Positions 45,479-57,075 of a stretch of 64,000 nt of DNA are shown one piece after another; the first letter of the stretch is position 1, and every line of letters starts with the position of its first letter. A program made the position numbers and the translations under genes. The notes beneath the pieces were generated by a model. It worked only from the letters and a program-made list of their open reading frames with translations. It ran no database searches and was not told the origin of the DNA. Source of the stretch: Hydractinia symbiolongicarpus (taxonomy: Eukaryota; Cnidaria; Hydrozoa; Anthoathecata; Hydractiniidae); the NCBI RefSeq assembly GCF_029227915.1, contig NC_079878.1:10170001-10234000 (forward strand). The letters run 5' to 3'.

Positions 45479-46174
45479 TTTGTTATAGGTTCTTCGTATA
45501 TACTTTACATTGTTAGAATTTAACAAATATTTTAAATAATTAGTCATCAAAAAAGGATACTTTTGTAGAATTTTGTGTTTCCACAGGTGCCTAATATTTT
45601 TATCGACTGAATATGTATACCAACGGTTTCGAGTCCACGCTTTTTTCTCCGACTATCGACAAGCAACCACATTATTGACAACAAACAGTCATAGGGGTGG
45701 CGTAAAGAAATATGTCGTGGTTAAACTACATATAATTATGAAAATAATTACAGAAATAGCATAAATTTACATACAAATTAACTGATTAATTCATTCAACT
45801 GCCCATGTGTAGGTTTATTGAGGTTGGAACTACATAAGAAAAGGAAGTTTTTGAGCCAGAAGTTTTTCGAAAAGTCATAAAAGTATTTCTTTCACAAAGA
45901 CAAATTACTTTTTGATTATGTGTGTTGTATTATTTTAAAATACACTCTATTAGTGGAAAAAAATAGGATATAAGAAAGAGAATGCTTGGCTTCTGCGAAA
46001 TAATTACCACCAAATGCAAGAAGAAAGAAACAAAAAAGAAATTACAAATTTGATTTAAAGTTTTAACCGCTGCTTCTGTAAAATTCAGGCTCTGTTTTAT
46101 TATTTTAAAATACAGTCTATTACTGGGAAAAAATAGGCAGGCTAAGTCAAATCAGGCTCCACAGCATACGAAAT
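45479..46174. other. No recognisable gene; 3' flank of the acyl-CoA oxidase gene
   Basis: A sequence with TATTATTTTAAAATACA(C/G)TCTATTA occurs twice (about 45927 and 46096), so a short direct duplication is present. No coding sequence is seen. Confidence 0.45.
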
Positions 46175-49100
46175 TTATAATTTTGATTTTAATTCTCCCT
46201 GATTGTCATATTCGTTGTACTTAATCCAATCCAGAGCAATTGGAGCTGACAACATGTCGTCTGTCAGCGCGAAAGCGTCCGTAAGCGCAAGCGATTGAGG
46301 GGCAATCTCTTTGCACAATTCGCGAGCAACTTCTGGAACTTTTTTAGCCGCCCACGCAGGCAGAAGTCGCTCACCCACAAACCATCCTAGATTTCGCTCT
46401 AAAATTGTGATCACGTATAGATGATGCAGCTTTAATAAAATATCTCGTAATGACGGATCTGCCGAAAGCCGAGTTTTAGTGCACACTTCGCTCACCAACC
46501 GTTCACCATACGCATGCGCAGCATGTTGAACAAGATCACTGGAGTCGTACATCCATGTTTCGAACAGTTTTGCTCTTCCAGCTTTTGCCATCTTCGTGCC
46601 CAGTTCTAAATACAACAAGTCTTCTCTTTTTTTCAACAAGCCATGCAAGTAATCAATGCTGTTAAGGTTTGGTCGCGATAAAATACCAGTGCTAAATTTC
46701 GACGATAACCAAATTGTCATAAGATCAGACTTCGTGTATGATGTCAACCGTTCCTTAGCAACCTTTTGCATCAACACGCAGTTGTCTCCTTCCGCAGTCA
46801 TCGAAGCATGGGAGGACGTGATAACAGTTCCTAAACGATTGACAGACAAGAATCCTTGTCCACCGGTTCTTTCGCGACAGATAGTTCCAACATTTTCCAC
46901 ATTCCATCCACACAGAGGCTTAATGACGCAACACATTGTGACAACATCAGCATGTTCGGATCCATCAGCAGCTTGGAACGCCCACCTATCTTTTACATAA
47001 TCCAATCCGATGTTCAAACAGTAAGTTTCTGCTAATAGGGGTATCAAAGCACGCTGCTGAAGTTGGTAGCTCAATATCGGTCTGTCTGATTTACCCTTTG
47101 GACCTACAGTCAATCTTGTTGCCGAGTACCTAAAATCAAGTTGTATAGAAATGTAAAGCTCTTACATCTTTTTATAAGCTTACAAACTCTGTGAAGTCCA
47201 TGAAAATTTAGCACATTGAAGATTAATTGCAGCCTAAACTTTGAAAGCTAAAAATTTTTACCCTGATACGCAGAAAGAAACCTTTGGCCAACACTGTTAG
47301 ACATACTTTAGGCATATTTAGATTATAATACCCATATATGTCTGTCTGTCACGCGAAATGGTACCGCAAGTAGCGAGACGCACGCAATAAAGTGTAAAAA
47401 GGACGAACGGGCCGTGAATTTTTTTCACGGCCAGTGACTAGTATATATAGAATAAAGCACCTACCGTAAGGCAACTGCTAATGCAGTTTTGGCACCGCCT
47501 TGCGACATGGCAGCTATGCACAATCGTCCGGAAAGCAATTGATCAGCTACCGTTAAAAAACGACCACGGTTGCTTTTGATATCAGTAGTGAAGGTTCCAT
47601 CCTCCGCCACATCAGAAAATTTATTCAATAAATTTTCTCTTGGCACTCGAACATTATCAAAACTGAGTTTGGCGTTGTCCACGCCATTTACACCCATCTT
47701 GTATCCCATATCTTCCACTGTAATTCCAGGCAATGGTTTTAAGTTATCGTCTCTGATTTGAACAAGTATACCATGTATGCCATGATCAACGTCTAAAACA
47801 CGAATAAACAGGCATAAAAACTTACAAACTGTAAGTTCCTGCTTTACAAAAATGCTGACGTGCCACATTCTTTCCATTAGTAAAAAAGGTTATAAATATC
47901 CCTAACCATTATTTTATGCATTTAATCTTTTAGAAATTGAGCCCATCAGAATGTATACGCTTTTTTATAAAAATATATTTTATAATCAACTTTTGTCTGA
48001 CAACTTAATTTTGCGAAAAAGCTATCTTATAAAACACCATTTCCTTTCCCAACTGAAGTTATCTCAGGTTGCCTAGTATATTTCAATTAAACTGCCAGAG
48101 TCTAAATTAAAAACAAAGAAGCTGAATGAAACAATTTCGGTTGAGACCTACCGCCTATTTTTAATTGTGCGAACACCACACAGTGTTTTGCATGGATGGC
48201 TCCATTAGTGATCCAATATTTCTGCGCCAGTGGTGTAGGTGTGTTTATGATGAATTCTTTCGTGGCTTTGTCATACACAGCTGTGGTTTCCATTTCCACC
48301 GCATTGTTGCCATAACTACCAGAATATAAAAACATACCAGTAAAATAAAACAAAAAAGAATAAAAAAGCCATCGGTTTAAATTGACAGTTTTTTTTATAT
48401 CGGTCAATGTTTATCAGTTTGCACGAAAGAATTACTTGCGTTTTCAGGATCAGTCAAGTAAAATTAGAAATTTTCATAATTAGTTTAATTACTACGATTA
48501 TTTACCCTCCTTAGATTCTAATGCTGCTGATTGATGACGGTCCTGAAAAGAGGGCCCTAGGGCATTTAAACCTTCAATTTGAGCTACAGAGGGCGTGTAA
48601 TTACAACAGCCGCTCAAATAATATCAATCCTATTCTCAGGCTGAATGTTAAGCATAAAGGATAGATTTACACTTAATAGTCTTTGGCATGGCTTGGTCAC
48701 AGAGTTAACGCTCTACCACAAAACCACCAGTCGGTAGCTAGTTTTTTAACATATTTTTGCCTGAATTTTGCCTGTATATATCAGTTTGCGCAAATACCTC
48801 TGTACGCAACACCTGTACCAAGTGCCAAGAATATAAAGTTTATCACCCCAAAATAGAGCTACAAATCCCAATTCCGTAAAAAAAAACTGGGACGAACGTG
48901 ATGCGTGACGTTACAAAGTGTGGAAAGCGCAATTTTATGAAGTGACTGGTCTAATAAAGTAGCAAATTTGTAAATCGTTTATAGTTTTCACAAATATAGC
49001 TACTCGCAATTCCATCTTATTTTATGCTAAATATGCCAAGTTGATCAGCTTTCGGTTGTACATGTCGCTGCACGTTTAACAAATTGCTTAGTTTTCATAA

Positions 49101-51021
49101 GATACGTTAAGAAAAATCAAACAACACACTTCGTAAAAAATGATTGCAAGCGATTAAAAGAGATAGGTCTTTAACAAAAGGTTCTGTTTTTTACATCTGC
49201 TCAAAACATTTCACTGGCGATTGTTTCCAAAGGGATATGATAGTGAGACAAAGTTCATCTTGATTTCTTGAATGTAAAAAAAGTCACTGGTCTTCAAGTC
49301 CACGCCATTGTATAATTTACGTTCACTTTCATTTTACTAATATTGTTTCACAAGTTTGTTACCTTCTTCCATTTTAAAATTTGATATTTTAAAGTTAATT
49401 TTTCGTCCTGCTTGCCACTTATGATTATCTTTTCTCACAACTCATAAGCAAAGTTTTACTTCAGAGACTAAAAAATTGTCCCTTTTACTCCCTGAATTGT
49501 TTCTCATTTAATATGCAAACTTTCCAAGTTGAGGACCATCACACAAAAAATATAAAAAAGAATGGGCTACTGTTCTCCTTTGTCCATAAAATTTCCTTTT
49601 TTAAAATTATAACGGTTCAACGGGAGAGGGACAATGCATCAAAAGTCTTTGAAAACATTTACAGTTTTTTTTATGAAGACTGTTTGTTCATTTGAGAAAT
49701 ATTGTTGTTTTTTGACGAAAAAGAAAGATTTATTTTTAATATATGCTTAGTTATTTTGCTTCTTGTTTATTAAAAAATAAGTTAATCGTAATGTCTCCTC
49801 TTCTTTTCGATGTGTTTTCTTGTAGGCCTCTCTCTGCTGCTTGCTACATGTCACACTTTGCAACGTCTTTTTTGATACTATTTCCAGTTTTCTTGTTTTT
49901 ACGCAGCCCGTTAAAAAAAAGGATAATTCTGGCAAAAAAATTGCTTTTATTGAGATAAAAACAGACATAATTAAGTTGCACTTTCTTATTTTTTTACATA
50001 TATTACCCATTTTTGACAATATATCAAAAAATATTTTTTGCACGCAGTTCCCCTTTAATTTAAAGGAATAAAAACTATGATGCTCTCCTAGAAGATAGCT
50101 TGTTCAAAATTAGGAAAACGTGGCCAACCTTACCCAAGCTCTGTCAGTCCGAAACACCCTACATCTTGCAATGAGTCAATTCCTTTTAAAAGTTTCTTGT
50201 GATGACGTTCCGTACCAAGTTTTAAAACAGTGCCACCAAACAAATTAAACTGGACTGTCATTTTTGTTGACATTGCTGGATCCACAATACTGGCCAACTC
50301 ATGAGCTGCAAATATTTTCAACGGATTGTCGCGAAAATCAAGCACTGAGATATACCCTTTGTCGCAAATCTTTTGCAAGCGCTGCAGAGCTACCTAGAAA
50401 ATCAATCAAATGTTCCAGTTAAAAATTTTTAAACTATATGACTATGAAAAAAAAATTGTCTGATAAATTTAAAAGAACCACACAAGGCAAATTGAAGAAA
50501 AAACAGAGAAAAGAAGACTTTATTTCATTCTTTCTGCAACCAAATAATTGTATATAAGGCACATGTAAGCTTTAAAATGTCAAGTGTGTTACATCACGCA
50601 AACATAAATAAAAACTACAAAACTACGAAGTCATTAAACAGTTTTGAAGCTAATTTCCAAACTTTAAAAATTTAATATATAAAACACGGAACATGCTAAT
50701 GCTACAAACCTCTCTTTCCTCTTGTAAGCTAATGTTATACTCTGGTCGAAACACAGGATCACTGAGAAACTCTCTCATCTCCTTTCTCATCTCATGATTA
50801 TCATGGTCAATCAAAGCAGTCATTTTGTCTACATCAAAAGATGCTTTTGGCCATTTTGATCGCAACTCTTTTGGATCACGGTTAAGTTCGACAGCAGTCC
50901 AAGCACATCTTTTCAAGTTTAATGATTGCCTGTTCCGAGGTTTAAGCTTAGTAGTGAAACTTGAAGCCCCAGTTGAAACAGCAAACCTTTGACTTGACTT
51001 AAGCATCTTACATGCGAACAT
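46175..51021 (-). CDS. Peroxisomal acyl-CoA oxidase, five exons
   Basis: Exons 50710-51021, 50134-50393, 48152-48315, 47465-47792 and 46175-47129 join with GT..AG ends to a 672-residue frame without lesions. The order of motifs is that of acyl-CoA oxidases: an alpha-helical N-terminal part, [31 protein letters not shown], a beta domain with [14 protein letters not shown] and [14 protein letters not shown], then [15 protein letters not shown] and a second helical domain. The C-terminus is GELKSKL, with SKL a classical PTS1 signal for peroxisome import. The enzyme oxidises acyl-CoA to trans-2-enoyl-CoA and makes hydrogen peroxide, the first step of peroxisomal beta-oxidation; FAD is the cofactor. 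A second ATG lies five codons in. The 1.8-kb second intron is the longest. The paralogue number cannot be told from this window. Confidence 0.95.
47320..47441 (+). mobile_element. Short Helitron-like element in an acyl-CoA oxidase intron
   Basis: Starts near TAGATTATAATACCCATA with TGTCTGTCTGTCACG, like the 34-36 kb Helitrons. It ends with the hairpin GGCCGTGAA, TTTTT, TTCACGGCC, then AGTGACTAG at 47441 and T. It is about 120 bp and lies in intron 4 of the acyl-CoA oxidase gene, on the other strand. Confidence 0.7.
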
Positions 51022-51060
51022 TGTCTAGTGTATCTATATATTTATTAAAAAAGTAATTTA

Positions 51061-51365
51061 TTATGCCAGAAAATAAAGTTGTGCCAGACCCCCAACTATT
51101 AAAAAAGTTTAAAAAAAGTATACATTCCATGGAACTTATACAATGCAACTTATATAGTCATATTACGGAGGATAATTGGGTAAGAAAGTGTAGAGACTTG
51201 ATAGTTCCTGGGGCAAAGCCTAGAGGCAGACCGAGAAAAACTTGATACAGAGGAGGTTGAGTTTGATCTAACACAGTCTACATGAGATTGGAAGAGAGTC
51301 ATTAATATACCCCGTCCAACCCATGCTAGCATGGAGAACGGACGTTAAGCCGAGAATGATGATTA
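51061..51365 (+). mobile_element. LINE 3' end (reverse transcriptase C-terminal tail)
   Basis: The plus strand reads NWVRKCRDLIVPGAKPRGRP and then, with a shift and stops, DWKRVINIPRPTHASMENGR. This is the typical C-terminus of a LINE family whose 3' end carries GGAGAACGGACGTTAAGCCG and then GATGATGAT-like repeats; here it is AGAATGATGATTAC. Only the last 300 bases are present. It ends 40 bases upstream of the ATG of the acyl-CoA oxidase gene, in opposite orientation. Confidence 0.75.
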
Positions 51366-51424
51366 CATTAATGGCAATATGTACGGGCAATTAGGTAATT
51401 TCTTGTATATATTTAAAATGATTA

Positions 51425-51426
<2 letters not shown>

Positions 51427-51463
<37 letters not shown>
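51427..51463. repeat. (AT)n microsatellite
   Basis: About 18 uninterrupted AT units. Confidence 0.95.
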
Positions 51464-51466
<3 letters not shown>

Positions 51467-51469
51467 TTT

Positions 51470-52500
51470 TTTAATTTATTTTTAAGTAAAGAATGAGTTA
51501 TATGACTTCCCTAAAAATATAAAGGTCTAAAATTTACTTATAAAACTGGAAATAAAGGTAGTTTAATTTCTTAAGTCTCCCATTGTTTTTTCCAGCTACC
51601 TACTTCCAGCTACTTTAAAATAATTCTGTATACAATGGCTATGCTTTTGAACTTTCAACAAAGGCATTTTACCGGAGAATGAGGATATTTTTTAAAGAAA
51701 ATTATAAACTCTGACTACACAGTAACAATTCGCAAACTAGTTTTCATTTATCATACTTTTAATGAAAAAGGTTAAGGCAAGCCCACCTTTTTTTCTTTAT
51801 TTTTCAGCCATTTTATTTGCCAGCTCTTACAACGCAGGCCATTAATAACACATAGACCATAATTTTGCCACCCTTCAAATATAACTGGAATAGAGTAGGT
51901 ACATGATCACTACATCACATCACCAACATAAAATCTAAAGTTTTATCATAAGTCAATTTACATAGCAGGCAGCGAAAATTTTTTGGTGGAGCAAGACAGT
52001 TTAATTTATTAATATTAAGCGGACGCCACAAATATCTTGTGTTGGTGTCAACTGACCAACCGTATTTTTTATTAAAATTTTTGTCTCCTCTACATAACAT
52101 AATGGCAAAAAGAGAAAAAAAGTCCTGGGATCGATATTGCTTACAATCTGCATTATTCTATATTTATAATCGCTGAAACAAAACGTCTAAAAATAAAAGC
52201 ATGTGCAACAAACAAAAATAAAAAAATTTATAAAATAAAATGTCTTAAATAATCCAAAGTGTCTAACAACCGTTACGTAAAAAGCGGAATACGCTAAAAC
52301 TATATACTTGCTTTGCCATTCCAGAAGTACACCTGGGAAAAAAAGAACACCAAACATTAAAAAAACCCAACATTTTTGATAAGTCATGCAAAAAGCTATT
52401 CAGTCTATTGCATCAACAAACCTTACAAAATTATACTAAAAATATAAAAAATTAATAGCTGAAAACACATAAAAGAGAAATATGAAAACTTGAATATTGT
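51470..52500. other. No recognisable gene
   Basis: AT-rich. No coding signal is seen between the LINE tail and the 3' flank of the Copia remnant. Confidence 0.4.
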
Positions 52501-52897
52501 ATATATTTCTTTATATGTATATAGGAATTACCAATGATACTATTAAAACACAATTAAAACCCCACCAACAATTATTAGTAATCGCCTAGATAGAAGATCA
52601 ACAATCTCCCTCTATTTTCTTTTTGTGTGGCTTTCAGTTGGTTATTGGAATGTGAGAGGAACTTATAGCAACTCCAACTCGCTTAGTACAGTGGTCTAGG
52701 GGCAAAACCCGCATTTCACCAAAACCCTCTACTGTACTGGTCTTGGTTAAGTCATCACTACATGTATCTCTCTTTCTTCGTGTGATTATTTGTGTGGAAT
52801 TTAAACATAAAAATTCCAAAAGATAAAAACTAAAAGAAACTTTAATTTTTAAGCAAAATATTCAAATTTTCAAAACTCAACATTTAATTGTTCACTA

Positions 52898-53340
52898 TTA
52901 TTCTTCATGACCCCTCTGTAGCACATTCATTAAGAGTGTGCTATTTGCTCCTTGTTTTGTTAATACGTCTGCTAACTGATGTTTGGTAGAAATCCACTTC
53001 AATTTAATCTTTTTCTGATTGACACTCTGTCTAAGTTAAGACATATCAACCCTTAACCGTTTGTCTTCCAAAGACTTTGTTGAAAGGGCAGCTTCGAATA
53101 ATGATTTGTTATTTGTATGACATAAGATGCCTTCTAGATTAGTATTCAACACTTAATTTATCACATTCTTCACCCATATGCATGAATCAATACCATTAAC
53201 AAGAGCAAGTGTCTCAGCAGCAAGAGTGCTACTCGCAACCCTCTTAATTTTCAAGATTCTCAACACCTTTCAGGAAAATAAAAATTCCACTTTGAGAGCT
53301 GCCATCTTGAAGGTTCCCAAATGAAACATCAGAATATAAG
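52898..53340 (-). pseudogene. Copia RNase H C-terminal region
   Basis: The minus strand ends with QKKIKLKWISTKHQLADVLT, KQGA and LLMNVLQRGHEE before TAA at 52898. KWxxTxxQLADxxTK is the hallmark of the end of copia pol. Frames upstream are broken. Confidence 0.75.
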
Positions 53341-53341
53341 A

Positions 53342-53990
53342 TCAGTTGTAATGGAAACTAAGCTTCCAAAATTTCATGGAAATGTTGGGATCCAATTTCA
53401 ACTTCTTTACCACTTTATTGGCTCTCATAACATCATCAACTACTGCATAGTTTAGTTTTCTGCTTAGCTGGCACACATCAAATGAAATATCAGGCCTTGA
53501 TTGTGATGACATCGAGTTTAGTTGTCCACACATGCATTGGAAGTTTGATTGTTCTTCATGTGTTAGTTGTTGATGTCTGTCACTTGAAAATCATGGAATC
53601 CTCCCCACAGAAAATTATCAACCTATATTACAATCAGTCCTTGGCAGCAATCATCTTGAATCCAATAAAATAATGCTTCATCAAATAAAGACATTCTCAA
53701 CCCCAAGCCGATTAGCTCTTCCTTCACACGTAGATACAAAGCTCTTGAAGCATCAGCAAGGCTGTATACAAGTTTATTTAGTTTCCAAAACACACCTGTT
53801 GATTTGCTTCCTTTAGGGGCTTTATGATAATCTCTCTGTCAATCTGGTTGCCTTGAAGAAATGCGGTCTTGACATCTAAGGTGTGACATTCCCATTCGTA
53901 TGTTGCTAACATCGTAAGTACAATGCAAAGACTTTCTTTTGAAAAAGTTGGGGATTTTTTACCTCTTTTTATTTTCGAAACCAAACGACC
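53342..53990 (-). pseudogene. Copia reverse transcriptase fragments
   Basis: One frame (53778-53984) reads SKESLCIVLTMLATYEWE, CHTLDVKTAFLQG and EIIIKPLKEANQ, the N-terminal half of copia reverse transcriptase. After a frame change, FWKLNKLVYSLADASRALYL (near 53750) continues. A downstream frame (53342-53533) reads GQLNSMSSQSRPDISFDVCQL, the region between the reverse transcriptase and RNase H. The YVDD-type catalytic segment is lost. Confidence 0.8.
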
Positions 53991-54303
53991 TTTAACTGTT
54001 TTGTATCCCCATGTTCTTTGTTGCGACCACCCATCTTGTGGATATTACAGATTGACCCTTATCTTCTATGGTGGAAAAAACTTTGTTGTCCTCCAATTGG
54101 TGAAGTCTTTATACTTTGCATTTAGGACCTCATCTGTAACAGTTGCTTAAGTCGATAATAGTACTTCTTCAGTTTTGTTTGTCTCAACAACAGGTTGCCA
54201 GTTACTCACACATCTTTTGAAATCTAACCAATTTATTTCACCTGTGTCTTCATTTTGGCATTTAAACAGCTACCATACTGTCTGCCTTCTTTTCCTTTTT
54301 TGC

Positions 54304-54857
54304 TCACTTGTCCAGCTCTGCTGTGGACCAATCCCCTTGTCGGGAGTTAGCTTGTAAATGATTTTTGTCCACAACTTTTGTGATTTCATTCATTGAGGCA
54401 CCGTCTGATGTTGTTTCTTTTGTTGTTTGTAAATTTGTTGTTTTCTCATTTTCTGGTTCTTCTGTATTTTTACTGTCAAAATCATCTGCACCAACACATT
54501 CACCAAAAACATCATCTGCACCAACACATTTACCAAAAACATCATCGCATTTAAGTGGAATGCAATTGTTTACTTGTGTAGTTGTCACTTCAGTACTCCT
54601 TTCTGTGTCTTGTGATGTGATTTTTGTGAATGCAAAACTTGGTCAAACTTCTGCAAGCGACACATGTATACTCTAACATAACTTCCACCATGTTTTACAA
54701 GGACCTGCTTATTCTCCTGTCCAATTACAGTGTCTGGTCCATGCCATTTTCCACTGTCTTTTCTTTTATAGAAAACTCTATCTTCATTGATACATCGGTC
54801 ATCATTGTAACATTCAGAGGATTTTTTCCAATATTTAACAATTGTCCTGTAGGTCAT
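54304..54857 (-). pseudogene. Copia integrase C-terminal region and linker
   Basis: The minus strand from 54857 reads DRVFYKRKDSGKWHGPDTVI then KQVLVKHGGSYVRVYMCRLQ, the C-terminal DNA-binding part of copia integrase. A frameshift near 54620 leads to an acidic linker with an in-frame duplication (CDDVFGKCVGADDVFGECVG). The linker ends at about 54304. Confidence 0.75.
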
Positions 54858-55059
54858 CTTTGCAATAGTTCTTTTCTGTGTATATAACGCAACGCTAAAT
54901 TAGTGTGATTGATTCAACTAACACTATGGAACAGAATCTTAACTGAAGACAACGACTTACCAATGATAATGGTTTAACACAATTAAAACTCCACCACCAA
55001 GTGATTCTATTAGTAATTGTCTACCGAAATATTTTAACCCAAAATATTAAAACAACAGT

Positions 55060-55520
55060 TTGCCTTACAGACCCAAACTTATAATCAACAAAATCATGCA
55101 TAAAATCAAAGAAGATAACAGTGCAGCGTTTTTTGAATTTAAGAATTGAATATTTTTCAAACGGTTGTAATGTAACAGATGAAAACATTGATTTAAGTTT
55201 AGTTTTTATGTTTAGGTTTTTTATAACAACATCAACACTGAATCACCCAGTCTGTAGTGTTAAATAGAGTAACAACGGCAAAATTACTTTGTACAGCTTA
55301 TGTAAATTTTTATAAGAATAGTATATTATTTTTAATATTTTCTTACCATAACTATAACCTCAAAAGACATATTTAAAAAAAATAAGGCCATCTAAAAGTT
55401 ACTATTTTTAATGCCAATTTCTACTGTATGCAACAACATTGCTTTGGACATAAAAAAGTTCAGTTTGTTTGATATGCAATAAAAAAGTAAACCTCTGATT
55501 AATTTTGTGCATCATAAAAA
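55060..55520. other. No recognisable gene
   Basis: AT-rich flank of the Copia remnant. Nothing is recognised. Confidence 0.4.
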
Positions 55521-55524
55521 TTTT

Positions 55525-56420
55525 CATATTGAACAAACAATCAAGCTTAGACATATTCTTAGGATATTCTGACCCATTGTTTAGAATGTATTCTTACAAA
55601 AAAAAGTTCCTAACTTTCTTGACAAATACAATCCTTGTAGCCTAAAAAGCTTGCTAAATATTGCTATATATAGCTATTGGCAATTTTTTTATATTTAGAA
55701 CAAACAATCAAGGGTAGATATATTCTTAGAATAATCTAAACTTTTGACCCATTGTTTAATATATATATATTCTTACAAAAAAGTTCCTAACTTTCTTGAG
55801 AAACACTATCCCTGGTATTCTTAATTATATTTTTAGCATGTCTATGTCCTGAAAATATATAAGGGCTATGAACCAGTTAAAACGCTCACATTCCGTATAT
55901 CCCGCGCACATATTAAAAATCCGACAAACGCGTTTTGTGCAATGAACAGACCAGTGCACTTTGCTTGCTGGTTCAATATTTTTTCCCAAAAGTATATTGC
56001 AAAGAAATATTTCAGCAAGACTCATTCTGGATGAAAACATGACCAAGGCTGTAGAAAATAAAAACTCTAGATATATCTATATGTTCGAGTCTGTAAATTA
56101 CATACATGCCGGAAAAATAACCATTTTTGTTTTTCGCTGCCTTCAGCTCTGATAGTTGTATCTTCTCATTAATAGTTATCTAACTAATACAGCTGCATGG
56201 GACGCTGAGTTTATATCAACAGAAGTATCACCAAAGTATCAATCTAGTTGGACAGGATCAAACTCACTGTAAGTGTTATATTTCAATTTAACAAGCTCGA
56301 CTTTCGTGTAAGTCATGAAAGTCGAAATCCAACAACTATAAGTTGCTGTATAGCTATTGGAAAATTCTTTTTATATTTAGAACAAACAATCTAGGTTGAA
56401 CATATTCTTAGGATATTCTT
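55525..56420 (+). repeat. Three direct repeats (about 55.53, 55.70 and 56.37 kb)
   Basis: AACAAACAATC(A/T)AG, then ATATTCTTAG, GACCCATTGTTTA, TTCTTACAAAAA and GTTCCTAACTTTCTTGA occur in order in the first two copies, about 174 bases apart. The first part recurs near 56377. The preceding TAGCTATTGG.AA.TTTTT is shared by the second and third copies. Confidence 0.75.
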
Positions 56421-56880
56421 AACTGACACTGTTATAATTTGTCTAATTGTCGCTAAACTGATTATACAAAAATCATAAAACATAGATGCATAAATGCAAA
56501 ACAAACCTATATATATTATGAAACTAAACATATGATAAAATGTGTGAATAAAAAGAAAGAAAAACACATTGCCAACAGACCAAAGGCCTTATTTTAGTAA
56601 TCAAGTGAACAGCTAGCTCAATTTGCTTGAACTGTTGCTATAAACATTAAATGTTGTTAAGACCCTCAGAAATCGAATTTTAAATTAAAAGGATTTTAAA
56701 TTAAAATAATAGTTAATTATGAAATTGAGTTACTTACCCTCAACCGAAATATGGTTTTGTCAATCGCGTCTTTTCGTGGACTTTGAACTCTATGTCTATT
56801 TTGTAGTGCCGAAGACTAGGGGCGGCTGCAGTAGTAACGACTGACACTGCGCCCACCCAGAAGAACCCAGGCTACGGATA
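56420..56880. other. No recognisable gene; one possible 5' exon
   Basis: A good donor (GGTTGAGGGTAAGTAAC on the minus strand near 56740) follows a coding-like stretch (QSPRKDAIDKTIFRLR), but no start codon or next exon is seen. This is not enough for a gene call. Confidence 0.3.
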
Positions 56881-56887
56881 CCGTCGC

Positions 56888-57075
56888 AATGATGCAATTA
56901 AGCGCCCAGCATTTTTTAAGTTCCCCCCTTTTGAATAAGCGCCCAGTTAATTTCCTTAAAGTTCAATGAGCGCCCAGCACTTATTAAGCGCGCCCCTCCT
57001 TGAATAAGCGCCCACCTGATAATGGGGGGCGCTTAATCGAAAACTACCTTGTGAAACTGGGCGCTTATTTGAAAA
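56888..57075. repeat. GAATAAGCGCCC terminal-type repeat cluster
   Basis: Six or more copies of A(A/T)TAAGCGC(C/G)C in both orientations within 190 bases, including GGGGGGCGCTTAATCGAAAAC and GGGCGCTTATTTGAAAA. The motif is that of the cluster at 18.6-18.74 kb. A further copy-like block (TTAGGCGCCCCTCACCC) lies near 57457. This is probably a transposon end or a solo remnant. Confidence 0.7.

Larger units (their letters stand above)
52528..55057 (-). mobile_element. Internally deleted Ty1/copia retrotransposon, minus strand
   Basis: The pol end is present in pieces. From high to low coordinates these are the integrase C-terminal region, a variable linker, reverse transcriptase parts and the RNase H end (stop at 52898). 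A purine-rich tract (AAAATAGAGGGAGAT) ends at 52604 and is followed by TGTTGATCTTC, the expected start of the 3' LTR. A partly similar sequence starts TGTTGTTTTAATATT at 55057; both continue with ATTACTAAT and GTTTTAATTGTGTT, so 55057 is probably the 5' LTR start. Gag and the integrase core are missing between the 5' LTR and the first coding piece. The copy is dead. Confidence 0.75.

Noticed and set aside
46656-47000. 114-codon plus-strand frame
   Set aside because: Antisense shadow of the last acyl-CoA oxidase exon.
54365-54887. Plus-strand frames of 85-103 codons
   Set aside because: They are antisense to the Copia integrase C-terminal region and linker.
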